The notes beneath the pieces are model-generated. The model was not told the DNA's origin. It searched no databases and was given only the letters and a program-made list of their open reading frames with translations. Below, one piece after another: positions 42,060-49,001 of a stretch of 49,002 nucleotides of DNA. A program made the translations under genes and the position numbers. Every line of letters begins with the position of its first letter. Position 1 is the first letter of the stretch. Origin of the DNA: Clostridia bacterium (GTDB lineage: Bacteria; Bacillota; Clostridia; Oscillospirales; Acutalibacteraceae); the NCBI GenBank assembly GCA_017430965.1, contig JAFRLX010000015.1, positions 1-49,002 on the forward strand, in the 5' to 3' direction.

Positions 42060-42731
42060 ATGGATTTAATCTCAGACGGTAAAATTTTAGATGCTGTCCC
42101 CTACTCCACAGGTATTCTTTTTGTGGAAATGGTGGCGCTTGAATCCGGCGAAGCAAGGCTTGCTTATCGCTGTTTTGATTTTGCGCAAAATTCCTTTTTG
42201 CCGGTTACAATGGGCGTGTATTTACTCAATAAATTCGGACCGGCTTATGAGCCGATTTCCGACCAGCTCAATAACAGTGTGCTGTGTGATGCGGCAGTAC
42301 TTCCCGATATGCGTGTGATTGTGCTCACACCGGATGGCAACTGTGCCATTTTCACAAAAGAGGGTGCGCTCTCCTGGACAGGACAATTTTCTTACCACGA
42401 CAATTATGTGCGCTCCCCTTTTACCAATGGCGATTATTTTTGGTGCACCGTGCCGGATGAAAACTCAATTGTACAGTACGATGCCGCCAGCTTAAAAACA
42501 CACATTCGCATCGGTAATGTAGATTCCGGCGCCTTTGTTTCTCCGGTCACATTATCTGTGTATGAAAATACCGTTTATGTGTGCAATTCGAGCATCGGTA
42601 AAATTAAAACAGTCAGTCTACCCATGTATGAAGTTGGCGAATACAAAAGCTTTGAAGAACCGATTTATAAATACATGCGCGTTGGCGACATGGAAGCCGT
42701 TTGGTTAAAGTCCGGATTATATATTTTATAA
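42060..42731 (+). CDS. Conserved-looking protein of unknown function, possible beta-propeller-like
   Basis: A 223-aa soluble protein that I do not recognise. It has alternating hydrophobic/polar beta-strand patterns with repeated aromatic and Gly-Asp turns (for example LTPDGNCAIFTKEGALSWTG and VYENTVYVCNSSIGKI), as in propeller-type proteins. It has no signal peptide, membrane helix or known catalytic motif. There is no ribosome site: only AGGCGT separates the -10 box from ATG, so translation of a leaderless mRNA is predicted. The frame and codon use resemble neighbouring genes and a terminator follows, so it is probably real. Divergent from ftsK, convergent with mnmA. Confidence 0.75.
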   Translation: MDLISDGKILDAVPYSTGILFVEMVALESGEARLAYRCFDFAQNSFLPVTMGVYLLNKFGPAYEPISDQLNNSVLCDAAVLPDMRVIVLTPDGNCAIFTKEGALSWTGQFSYHDNYVRSPFTNGDYFWCTVPDENSIVQYDAASLKTHIRIGNVDSGAFVSPVTLSVYENTVYVCNSSIGKIKTVSLPMYEVGEYKSFEEPIYKYMRVGDMEAVWLKSGLYIL

Positions 42732-42741
42732 TTTTAGCCAT

Positions 42742-42778
42742 AAAAAAGGTTGTATCGAGTACGATACAACCTTTTTTT
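42742..42778. terminator. Bidirectional terminator between the unknown gene and mnmA
   Basis: AAAAAAGGTTGTATCG / CGATACAACCTTTTTT, 16-bp perfect stem with 4-nt loop and T-tracts on both strands. Confidence 0.93.
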
Positions 42779-42802
42779 CTTATTGATAGTAAATCAGTTA
42801 AT

Positions 42803-43870
42803 TTATATGATGGTTCCCCCGCCGACGACGATATCACCATCATAGAGAACCAAAGCCTGCCCTTTGGCAGCCGGTGTGCCGACCGGTGTATCAAAAACCA
42901 CTTTGATGGTATCTTCATTCACGCGATACACAGTTGCCGGCTGTTCTTTTTGATTATAGCGCAAACGCGCTTTTACATGCATCGGCTCCGTGATATCCGG
43001 AACAGAAATCCAATTGAGTTCGTTGGCAAATACTTCTTTACAGCTTAAATCTTCTTTGTAGCAAAGCACGACCTCGTTGTTTTGAACATCTTTTTTGCAC
43101 ACATACATCGGTTTGGGCAGCGCAAGCCCCAGCCCTTTTCTTTGCCCGACAGTGTAGCGAATAATGCCTTTGTGTTCCCCTAAAATGTCCCCTGCGGTAT
43201 TGACGAAATGACCGTGGGGATATTCTTTATTGGTAAAGCGCTCAATAAAAGCGGCATAGTCGCCATCCGGAATAAAGCAAATATCCTGACTTTCATGTTT
43301 CTTGGCATTAATAAAGCCGTTTTTCTCGGCAATGGAGCGCGTTTGTGTTTTTTCCAAACCGCCAAGCGGAAACAGAATGTGAGAAAGCTGTGACTGTGTC
43401 AGGTTATACAGCACATAGGACTGGTCTTTGGATAAATCCTTTGCTTTTTTTAAAAGGTATCTGCCGCATGTTTCATCTTTTTCTATGCGCGCGTAATGCC
43501 CGGTGACAACATAATCAAAACCGAGCTCGTGCATTTTATCAAACAAGCGCTCAAATTTTAAATGCTTATTACATTCGATGCAGGGATTCGGCGTTGCGCC
43601 GCTCTCATAGCTATGAACAAAACGCTCGATAACCTCTTTGCGGAATGTATCGGTAAAATTAAACACATAAAACGGCATGCCGAGCTTTGAAGCCACCGCG
43701 CGTGCATCGGCAGCATCATCGGCAGTACAGCAGCTTTTTTGTGTCGAAAAATCGGTGCTTTCATATAACTTCATGGTCGCACCGATACATTCAAAACCGG
43801 ATTGTAAAGTTAAAAGAGCGGCGACAGATGAATCCACCCCGCCGCTCATGGCAATGATTGCTTTTTTCAT
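42803..43870 (-). CDS. mnmA: tRNA-uridine 2-sulfurtransferase
   Basis: Makes the 2-thio group of (c)mnm5s2U34 in Lys, Glu and Gln tRNAs. The 355-aa protein has the PP-loop MSGGVDSSV (8-16), catalytic Cys97 (PNPCIEC) and Cys198 (ESQDICF), plus the C-terminal GQALVLYDGDIVVGGGTI barrel end. Its ATG overlaps the TGA of the upstream gene (43867-43870), so translation is coupled. The cysteine desulfurase partner that is often adjacent in Firmicutes is absent; an unrelated nucleotidyltransferase-family gene takes that place. Confidence 0.97.
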   Translation of the reverse strand: MKKAIIAMSGGVDSSVAALLTLQSGFECIGATMKLYESTDFSTQKSCCTADDAADARAVASKLGMPFYVFNFTDTFRKEVIERFVHSYESGATPNPCIECNKHLKFERLFDKMHELGFDYVVTGHYARIEKDETCGRYLLKKAKDLSKDQSYVLYNLTQSQLSHILFPLGGLEKTQTRSIAEKNGFINAKKHESQDICFIPDGDYAAFIERFTNKEYPHGHFVNTAGDILGEHKGIIRYTVGQRKGLGLALPKPMYVCKKDVQNNEVVLCYKEDLSCKEVFANELNWISVPDITEPMHVKARLRYNQKEQPATVYRVNEDTIKVVFDTPVGTPAAKGQALVLYDGDIVVGGGTII

Positions 43871-44985
43871 AGTCCTATTTTGTCGTAAAAATCCTTAATT
43901 TTATCAAAATCCGTGTGATGGTAAGAGCCGACTGTTTTCAATCTCTCTCGGATAGTGCCTTTATAGTCAACTGCGCGCTTAATCCAGTAATAGGGTACTT
44001 TGTATTTATTCTCTTTAACATCCGGATAATGAATCGCCAAGCGCTCTGCATTGGGGAAAATGGCAGAAACATATTTATTGCGTTTGCCGAAATTGGTGCG
44101 GTTAAAGTCAAAAATAACACCGGAACCGTAGGCGCCGTAATCGAGCACATACTCTTCATAGGTTTGAGTGGTTTCATCCGCCTGAGCGCCGCTAAACCAA
44201 TAATTTGCCAGCTTAACGGATTCATCATGGAATTGTGTTAATTTATATTTTTTGAGTTTCAAATAAACATATTCTTCATCTAATTCCAAAATATCGCGCA
44301 AAACCTTGATATCCATAAAGAATTTAATGCCGGCGCCCGATTCGTAAAAGTGCTGCGCTAAATGGCAGAAATGGAACAGATAATAATCTTCACTGTTCAT
44401 TGAATATTCCAAGCCGTCGCCGGTAATGCCGTGCAAGAAAGGATTGTACTTAAAGACCTTGCCGATTTTTGTGAGCGGAGATAAAAGCTGCTTATGCATT
44501 TCCACTTCCAAATACGGTACTTTTTTATAAAAATCCGAGCTGATGCCGGAAAAGGCTAAATTATAACCGTTATCAAAGAATATTTCACGCACTCTGTCGG
44601 TGTAACCGGACTGATAATAAATATCGATATCGGCAGCAGAGCGCATGATTTCCTGCGGATACATTTTACGGGTGATGATACCTTTCATCAGCATATACGG
44701 AATGTTGCCATCGCGAAAATCACCGAGAAGCTTTTCCAATTCCTCGTTTTCCGCCTCCTGTTTTTCCAAAGCGGTTTGGTACGCAGCGGCAAACTTCTCC
44801 CGCTCCTCCGGCGGAAGATAATCGGTATTTTTTAACGCCAGATATACATCGGTCTCCACACCGTTTTGCCTGGAAAAGCGGTACAGTTTTTTCCAATCAA
44901 CTTCCTGCTCTGGTTTAGGCGCATCACACATTTTTAAGCAGCTGTTTAAGCACTGTATCAAATATTTTTTATAATATTCAATCAT
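43867..44985 (-). CDS. Nucleotidyltransferase family protein (NTP_transf_5-like)
   Basis: A 372-aa protein with the minimal nucleotidyltransferase signature: MLMKGIITRKMYP followed by RSAADIDIYY, giving the G...DxD metal motif Asp119/Asp121. The rest is helical and aromatic-rich (YYLFHFCHLAQHF, IKFFMDIKVLRDIL). This resembles the uncharacterised NTP_transf_5 family, often found near polysaccharide or sporulation loci; the substrate is unknown. Ribosome site AAGGAG and its own promoter. The 4-base overlap with mnmA suggests co-expression but not necessarily a shared pathway. Confidence 0.82.
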   Translation of the reverse strand: MIEYYKKYLIQCLNSCLKMCDAPKPEQEVDWKKLYRFSRQNGVETDVYLALKNTDYLPPEEREKFAAAYQTALEKQEAENEELEKLLGDFRDGNIPYMLMKGIITRKMYPQEIMRSAADIDIYYQSGYTDRVREIFFDNGYNLAFSGISSDFYKKVPYLEVEMHKQLLSPLTKIGKVFKYNPFLHGITGDGLEYSMNSEDYYLFHFCHLAQHFYESGAGIKFFMDIKVLRDILELDEEYVYLKLKKYKLTQFHDESVKLANYWFSGAQADETTQTYEEYVLDYGAYGSGVIFDFNRTNFGKRNKYVSAIFPNAERLAIHYPDVKENKYKVPYYWIKRAVDYKGTIRERLKTVGSYHHTDFDKIKDFYDKIGL

Positions 44986-45014
44986 TTTACTCGCTCCTTA
45001 GATTATCTATATAA

Positions 45015-45043
45015 ATTATAACATATGAATATATGATTGTAAA
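45015..45043 (-). promoter_or_regulatory. Promoter of the nucleotidyltransferase-mnmA pair
   Basis: Minus strand: TTTACA (45043-45038), 17-bp spacer, extended TGT-TATAAT (45020-45015). Confidence 0.75.
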
Positions 45044-45099
45044 TTGAATTATAGACCTTTTTTTGTGAATACTATTAAAAAAATGAAAGGATGAACAAC

Positions 45100-45636
45100 A
45101 TGAATCAGTACAAAGGAACTCAAACAGAGAAAAACTTACAAGAAGCATATGCGGTAGAAAGCAAAGCCCGCAACAAATATAGCTTCTTTGCGACCACTGC
45201 GCAAAGAGAGGGCTATGAACAAATTGCGGATTTGTTTTTAAAAACCGCCGATAACGAAAGAGAACATGCGGAAATGTGGTTTAGCGAAATGGGCGGCATT
45301 TCCAACACACTTGAAAACCTTGGCTCTGCTGCTCAGGACGAAAAAAAGGAGTGGAGTGAAATGTATGAAAACTATGCTAACCAGGCACAAGCAGACGGTT
45401 TTACGCAACTTGCAGAAAAATTTCGCGCAGTAGCAGCCATCGAAAAAACACACCAAGAGCGCTTTGAAAAGCTCATTGAAAATGTCAAAAAAAATGAAGT
45501 GTTTCAAAAAGAATGCGAACACACTTGGGAATGTCGTGCGTGCGGTCATCTCCTGACCGGAAAAGAAACGCCGCTGACTTGCCCTGTGTGTTCCCACCCG
45601 CAGGCGTTTTATCAGCTTAACTGTGAAAATTACTGA
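45100..45636 (+). CDS. rbr: Rubrerythrin
   Basis: Non-haem di-iron peroxidase that detoxifies hydrogen peroxide in anaerobes. The 178-aa protein has the N-terminal four-helix di-iron domain with Glu20 and EREH (Glu53, His56), a second ExxH (EKTHQERFE), and a C-terminal rubredoxin-like iron site CRAC...CPVC. An in-frame ATG at 45091 forms part of AAAGGATG, so the ATG at 45100 is preferred. It stands alone before thyA. Its presence supports an obligately anaerobic host. Confidence 0.95.
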   Translation: MNQYKGTQTEKNLQEAYAVESKARNKYSFFATTAQREGYEQIADLFLKTADNEREHAEMWFSEMGGISNTLENLGSAAQDEKKEWSEMYENYANQAQADGFTQLAEKFRAVAAIEKTHQERFEKLIENVKKNEVFQKECEHTWECRACGHLLTGKETPLTCPVCSHPQAFYQLNCENY

Positions 45637-45674
45637 TTTTTTTCATTTTGCCTATAGCGTATTGTTCCTAAAAA

Positions 45675-45683
45675 TGGTATAAT
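45675..45683 (+). promoter_or_regulatory. Extended -10 promoter of thyA-folA
   Basis: TGG-TATAAT (TATAAT at 45678-45683) with no good -35 at the right distance. The leader is about 23 nt. Confidence 0.55.
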
Positions 45684-45712
45684 AAATGAAATACGATTCG
45701 GAGGAACACACC

Positions 45713-46615
45713 ATGTCACAATGGGATAAGGACTATCTTGCGCTTTGCAAAAAGATTTTAGAGACAGGCACTGAAGTCGAAAACAGAACCGGCATCAACA
45801 CGCTTAAAGTGCCTTCACACCATTTTCACTTTGATTTATCACAGGAATTTCCGATTTTGACCACAAAGCAGCTCTTTATTCGCCAAGCCGTTTTGGAAAT
45901 GCTCTGGATTTACCAGGCACAGTCCAATGACGTACGCTGGCTGCAAGAGCGAAATGTTCACATTTGGGATGAGTGGGAAATCGATGAAAGCGGTATATGG
46001 AGAGCCACGCAGCTTTTACCGGATGAAAGCGGCAACTTAATCAAACAGCAAATCCAAAAACAATTTCCGAAAGAGTTTGCTCACACCATCGGTACTGCAT
46101 ATGGCTATATTGTTAACAAGTTTCAAATGACACAAGAATTAATTGATAAAATCAAGAACCATCCCGAAGATCGGCGCATGGTAATGACTTTATGGCAAAA
46201 TGACTATTTGGAAACCGCCGTTCTCCCCTCTTGTGTTTGGTCGAGCGAATGGGATGTCACGGGCGGCAAACTGAACTGCTGGGTGCACCAGCGCTCTTGT
46301 GATGTTCCCCTTGGCCTTCCTTTCAATGTAACGCAGTATGCCACACTGTTGTGCATGCTCGCAAAGGTTTGCGGCTTAGAGCCCGGCACTATGGATTGGA
46401 GCATTAAAGATGCACATATCTATGTCAATCAGATTGAAGGCATTCAAGAGCAAATGAAACGCTTTGAAGAGAAGGGCGACCTCCCTGCACCAAAGCTTTG
46501 GCTCAATCCTGATATCGATGATTTCTTCCAATTTGATAATTCCAAGGATTGTAAGGACATTCAACTGACCGATTATCAACACATGGGAAAAATCAGTTTT
46601 CCGATTGCACAGTAG
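45713..46615 (+). CDS. thyA: Thymidylate synthase ThyA
   Basis: Methylates dUMP to dTMP with methylene-tetrahydrofolate, yielding dihydrofolate. The 300-aa protein has the N-terminal NRTGINTLKVP region with the loop arginine, catalytic Cys174 in VLPSCVW and the phosphate-binding QRSCDVPLGLPFNVTQYA segment. The active-site context is PSC-V-W rather than the common PPC-H, a variant form. An in-frame ATG at 45686 exists; GGAGGAAC seven bases upstream supports 45713. It is followed after 8 bases by folA, which recycles the dihydrofolate made here. Confidence 0.95.
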   Translation: MSQWDKDYLALCKKILETGTEVENRTGINTLKVPSHHFHFDLSQEFPILTTKQLFIRQAVLEMLWIYQAQSNDVRWLQERNVHIWDEWEIDESGIWRATQLLPDESGNLIKQQIQKQFPKEFAHTIGTAYGYIVNKFQMTQELIDKIKNHPEDRRMVMTLWQNDYLETAVLPSCVWSSEWDVTGGKLNCWVHQRSCDVPLGLPFNVTQYATLLCMLAKVCGLEPGTMDWSIKDAHIYVNQIEGIQEQMKRFEEKGDLPAPKLWLNPDIDDFFQFDNSKDCKDIQLTDYQHMGKISFPIAQ

Positions 46616-46623
46616 GAGGAAAT

Positions 46624-47103
46624 ATGAGCATTGCAATGATTGCCGCTATCGGTAAAAACAGAGAACTCGGCATAAATAATGATTTGATATGGCACTTTAA
46701 AGAGGATATGGCTTTTTTTCGACAAACCACTGTAGAATCCACAGTTGTAATGGGAAGAAAAACCTTTGAATCGCTCCCCAAGGCTCTGCCGAAACGGCGC
46801 AATATTGTTATCACCCGTGACAGCGACTACAAAGCAGAAGGTGCCGAAGTCGTGCACAGCCCGCAACAAGCCATGGAGCTGTGTGAAAATGACAAGGTGT
46901 TTATTATCGGCGGCGCAACCATTTATGAGCAATTTTTACCTTATGCCGATAGCCTCTATTTGACCGAAATTGATGCCGACTGCCCGACCGCAGACACATT
47001 TTTTCCCGCGTTTTGCAAAACCGATTATCATAGAGTATTCTTAAAACAAAGTGAAGAAAACGGCATACAGTTTTCTTTTGTGTTGTATCAAAAGAACAAA
47101 TAA
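46624..47103 (+). CDS. folA: Dihydrofolate reductase
   Basis: Reduces dihydrofolate to tetrahydrofolate with NADPH. The 159-aa protein shows IAAIGKNRELGINNDLIWH, the acidic catalytic residue in HFKEDMAFF, TVVMGRKTFESLPK and VFIIGGATIYEQFLPYAD. The thyA-folA pair forms a complete thymidylate cycle. Ribosome site AGTAGGAGG lies in the thyA stop-codon region. A strong terminator follows. Confidence 0.97.
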   Translation: MSIAMIAAIGKNRELGINNDLIWHFKEDMAFFRQTTVESTVVMGRKTFESLPKALPKRRNIVITRDSDYKAEGAEVVHSPQQAMELCENDKVFIIGGATIYEQFLPYADSLYLTEIDADCPTADTFFPAFCKTDYHRVFLKQSEENGIQFSFVLYQKNK

Positions 47104-47130
47104 TACGAAAACTTTTTTAAAAATGACAAG

Positions 47131-47167
47131 AACCTCTTGCTGCACAAAACAGCAAGAGGTTTCCCTT
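47131..47167. terminator. Terminator between folA and the carboxypeptidase gene
   Basis: AACCTCTTGCTG / CAGCAAGAGGTT, 12-bp perfect stem with 7-nt loop, followed by TCCCTTT on the plus strand. The minus strand lacks an immediate T-tract but may also be used. Confidence 0.85.
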
Positions 47168-48426
47168 TATACAAAAATCATCATTAGCAGCAGCGCCAAA
47201 AATCCGTAGGCAGGTTTTTGTGCAATGCTCTCATCGAAGCGGGTGGAAAAGTGACTGAGCAGGTTTTCTTCAACATCCTGCGCACAGACCAAATCAACCG
47301 TACCGAGAGGCTGATTATTGCAGTAAATCCTAGCCTTACATATAGGTTGATTTTTTTTGAGCGGCGCTTTTACATAATCCGGCGGGTCAAGCGCTTTCAC
47401 GGTAATGGCATCTCTCTCTAACACTTCCGGTACAGTCGATTCCACGGCAGCAGCGCTTACCAATTTGACAGCACAAGCGTTTTTCCCGTTTAAGACATAA
47501 CTTTCATCCACCGCTTCATTTTGCGCAACTACCACTTTCTTCAAATAGCGGCTAAAGCCCCACTTAAACAGCTTTTTTGCATCAAGATATGAACAGGCAA
47601 TCCACTCATCCTTAATCTTTTTGAGCGGCGAATCCAAAATGACCGCGAGTAAATACACACCGTTTCTTTGCGCAGTTGTCACCAGGCAATGGTCCGCCTG
47701 TTTTGTGTATCCCGTTTTAATGCCTTTTGCATAGGGATAATAGTAATTATCAAGCGGCTCATGTAGCATGCGATTGGTGTGGTAAAAGGTGGAACCGTTA
47801 TAATAAAAAGAAGTGGAAGTTGAAATCTTTACAAATTCTTTATTCTTGAGCGCTGCTAAGGAAATGCGCGCAATATCGGATGCGGTGGAGTAGTGATTAT
47901 CATCATGCAAACCGTCGGGATTGACAAAATGCGTGTTTTTACACCCGATGGAGCGTACCCACTCATTCATCAGCTTTGTAAAGTTTTTGATATTGCCGCC
48001 AACGGCTTCTCCCAAAACCTGACAAGCATCACAGGCGGAGAAAAGCATTGCCAAATACAGCAGCTCTTCAAATGAAACAACATCCCCTTCTCTTAAATAA
48101 GCAATTTGGGAACCCGTGCCTTCGAGCACTTCAACGGCGCGCGCGGAAACCCTTGTTTTTTTCTTTAAATCCTTCACGCGGTTAATGGTTACCATCGCTG
48201 TCACGATTTTTGTTAAAGAAGCGGGATATTTGATTTTATTCATATTTCTTTGCGCCAAAACACTGTGACCTGTTTTGTCAATCGCCACAAGCATATATGC
48301 ATCGGCATCAATTAATTTTTGCGGATTGCTGATGGCTTTATACGGATTTGTTTTTTTGGCTGAAATAAAGGGCACGGTGCTGCATAACATCACAATCACT
48401 AAACCCAATGCGATTAATCTTTTCAC
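47167..48426 (-). CDS. dacF: D-alanyl-D-alanine carboxypeptidase (DacF/PBP5-like), variant SxN
   Basis: A 419-aa exported low-molecular-weight PBP: signal peptide (1 to about 23), Peptidase_S11 domain with SxxK PASLTK (Ser70, Lys73) and KTG (Lys237-Gly239), a C-terminal PBP5_C-like domain, and a final hydrophobic anchor (FLALLLMMIFV). The second catalytic motif, normally S-x-N as in SANDA, reads Ser130-Ala-Cys132, so the conserved Asn is replaced. Activity is therefore uncertain. GTG start after GGGGGAAAA. In B. subtilis, DacF acts in spore cortex modification; DacA/DacB-type roles remain possible. The upstream region carries a terminator, so expression may depend on read-through. Confidence 0.88.
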   Translation of the reverse strand: MKRLIALGLVIVMLCSTVPFISAKKTNPYKAISNPQKLIDADAYMLVAIDKTGHSVLAQRNMNKIKYPASLTKIVTAMVTINRVKDLKKKTRVSARAVEVLEGTGSQIAYLREGDVVSFEELLYLAMLFSACDACQVLGEAVGGNIKNFTKLMNEWVRSIGCKNTHFVNPDGLHDDNHYSTASDIARISLAALKNKEFVKISTSTSFYYNGSTFYHTNRMLHEPLDNYYYPYAKGIKTGYTKQADHCLVTTAQRNGVYLLAVILDSPLKKIKDEWIACSYLDAKKLFKWGFSRYLKKVVVAQNEAVDESYVLNGKNACAVKLVSAAAVESTVPEVLERDAITVKALDPPDYVKAPLKKNQPICKARIYCNNQPLGTVDLVCAQDVEENLLSHFSTRFDESIAQKPAYGFLALLLMMIFV

Positions 48427-48439
48427 TTTTCCCCCGTTT

Positions 48440-48464
48440 GAGACAAATGTGTCAGCAATGTCTC
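48440..48464. repeat. Nested dyads in the dacF leader
   Basis: GAGACA (48440-48445) pairs with TGTCTC (48459-48464), and inside it GACA-AATG-TGTC (48442-48453) is a second perfect dyad. It lies just upstream of the dacF ribosome site. Confidence 0.5.
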
Positions 48465-48470
48465 TTTCCC

Positions 48471-48510
48471 AAAAAAATAAGCACTGTGATAAATAAGCTC
48501 TTTCACAGTG
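48471..48510 (-). terminator. Terminator upstream of dacF
   Basis: Minus strand: CACTGTGA (48510-48503), 13-nt loop, TCACAGTG (48489-48482), then CTTATTTTTTT. It would end the transcript from the promoter at 48637-48665 before dacF is reached. Confidence 0.78.
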
Positions 48511-48630
48511 TTTATGGTGCAGAAACAGAACTGAAACGCTCTAAAAATTGCTGCCATAGAAAACTGATGGCAGCGCAAGCTTCAAAAAAGGTGCAGCCCT
48601 CTGTATCAAGCCGTTTTTTGCACTTTTCTT
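48471..48630 (-). ncRNA. Candidate small RNA or attenuator leader upstream of dacF
   Basis: About 160 nt lie between a good promoter (48665-48637) and a rho-independent terminator (48510-48471), with no credible reading frame. Three stem-loops are visible on the minus strand: a 5' stem GTGCA/TGCAC with A/T extension (about 48627-48580), a perfect GCTGCCAT/ATGGCAGC stem (48574-48550) and the terminator. The heptamer CTGCACC occurs twice (near 48597 and 48522), so the 5' GTGCA can pair with either, allowing alternative folds. I do not recognise a known family (6S, SRP, T-box, c-di-GMP and other common riboswitch motifs were considered). Free sRNA or cis-attenuator for dacF are both possible. 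Confidence 0.55.
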
Positions 48631-48636
48631 ATGCTG

Positions 48637-48665
48637 ATATTACCATAGAAAAAAACGAAAGTCAA
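48637..48665 (-). promoter_or_regulatory. Promoter for the candidate RNA / dacF
   Basis: Minus strand: TTGACT (48665-48660), 17-bp spacer, extended TGG-TAATAT (48642-48637). Confidence 0.7.
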
Positions 48666-48728
48666 TATATACTTCAATACAGAAAGATTGAAAGTTCGGC
48701 TTTGTTATAAGAACTCACCTTTAATCCG

Positions 48729-48757
48729 TTGTCTCTATTTTTTTGTTGTGTTATAAT
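48729..48757 (+). promoter_or_regulatory. Orphan rightward promoter
   Basis: TTGTCT (48729-48734), 17-bp spacer, extended TGT-TATAAT (48752-48757). A GTGGAGGATG ribosome-site-like sequence follows near 48801-48810, but no long frame follows it: the only frame reaches a stop after about 13 codons, at 48846. Confidence 0.55.
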
Positions 48758-48845
48758 GAAAATAATAAATTTTAATTTTGTTAGTTATATTAAATTAAAT
48801 GTGGAGGATGGTGCTGCTGCGCTCCGCTTGCACTTGCCGGCTCGG

Positions 48846-49001
48846 CTAGCCCGACGGGAGCCGAACCCGAACAGCCTCTCGCTTGAACTTTTTGGCTAAT
48901 TCTACCGCATTTTCGTTGTGGGCAATAATGCTACCGCACAAACACGCTTTCAATACTTTATTAAAGCGCATTTCGGCGTTTTCAATCTTGATTGGCGTTA
49001 G
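48846..49001 (-). CDS. 3' end of an unidentified reading frame, cut by the window edge
   Basis: An open frame of 51 codons runs in from the right edge on the minus strand and stops at 48846. The C-terminal peptide includes NAEMRFNKVLKAC and AVELAKKFKREAV, helical and basic, followed by a GC-rich end RVRLPSG that looks like non-coding repeat sequence read through. I recognise no family. The frame is short enough to be accidental. Confidence 0.3.
   Translation of the reverse strand, partial: LTPIKIENAEMRFNKVLKACLCGSIIAHNENAVELAKKFKREAVRVRLPSG

Noticed and set aside
48840..48900. tRNA-like sequence on the minus strand (GGTTCGGCTCC segment)
   Set aside because: The T-loop lacks the conserved A58, and no acceptor, D or anticodon arm can be formed around it.
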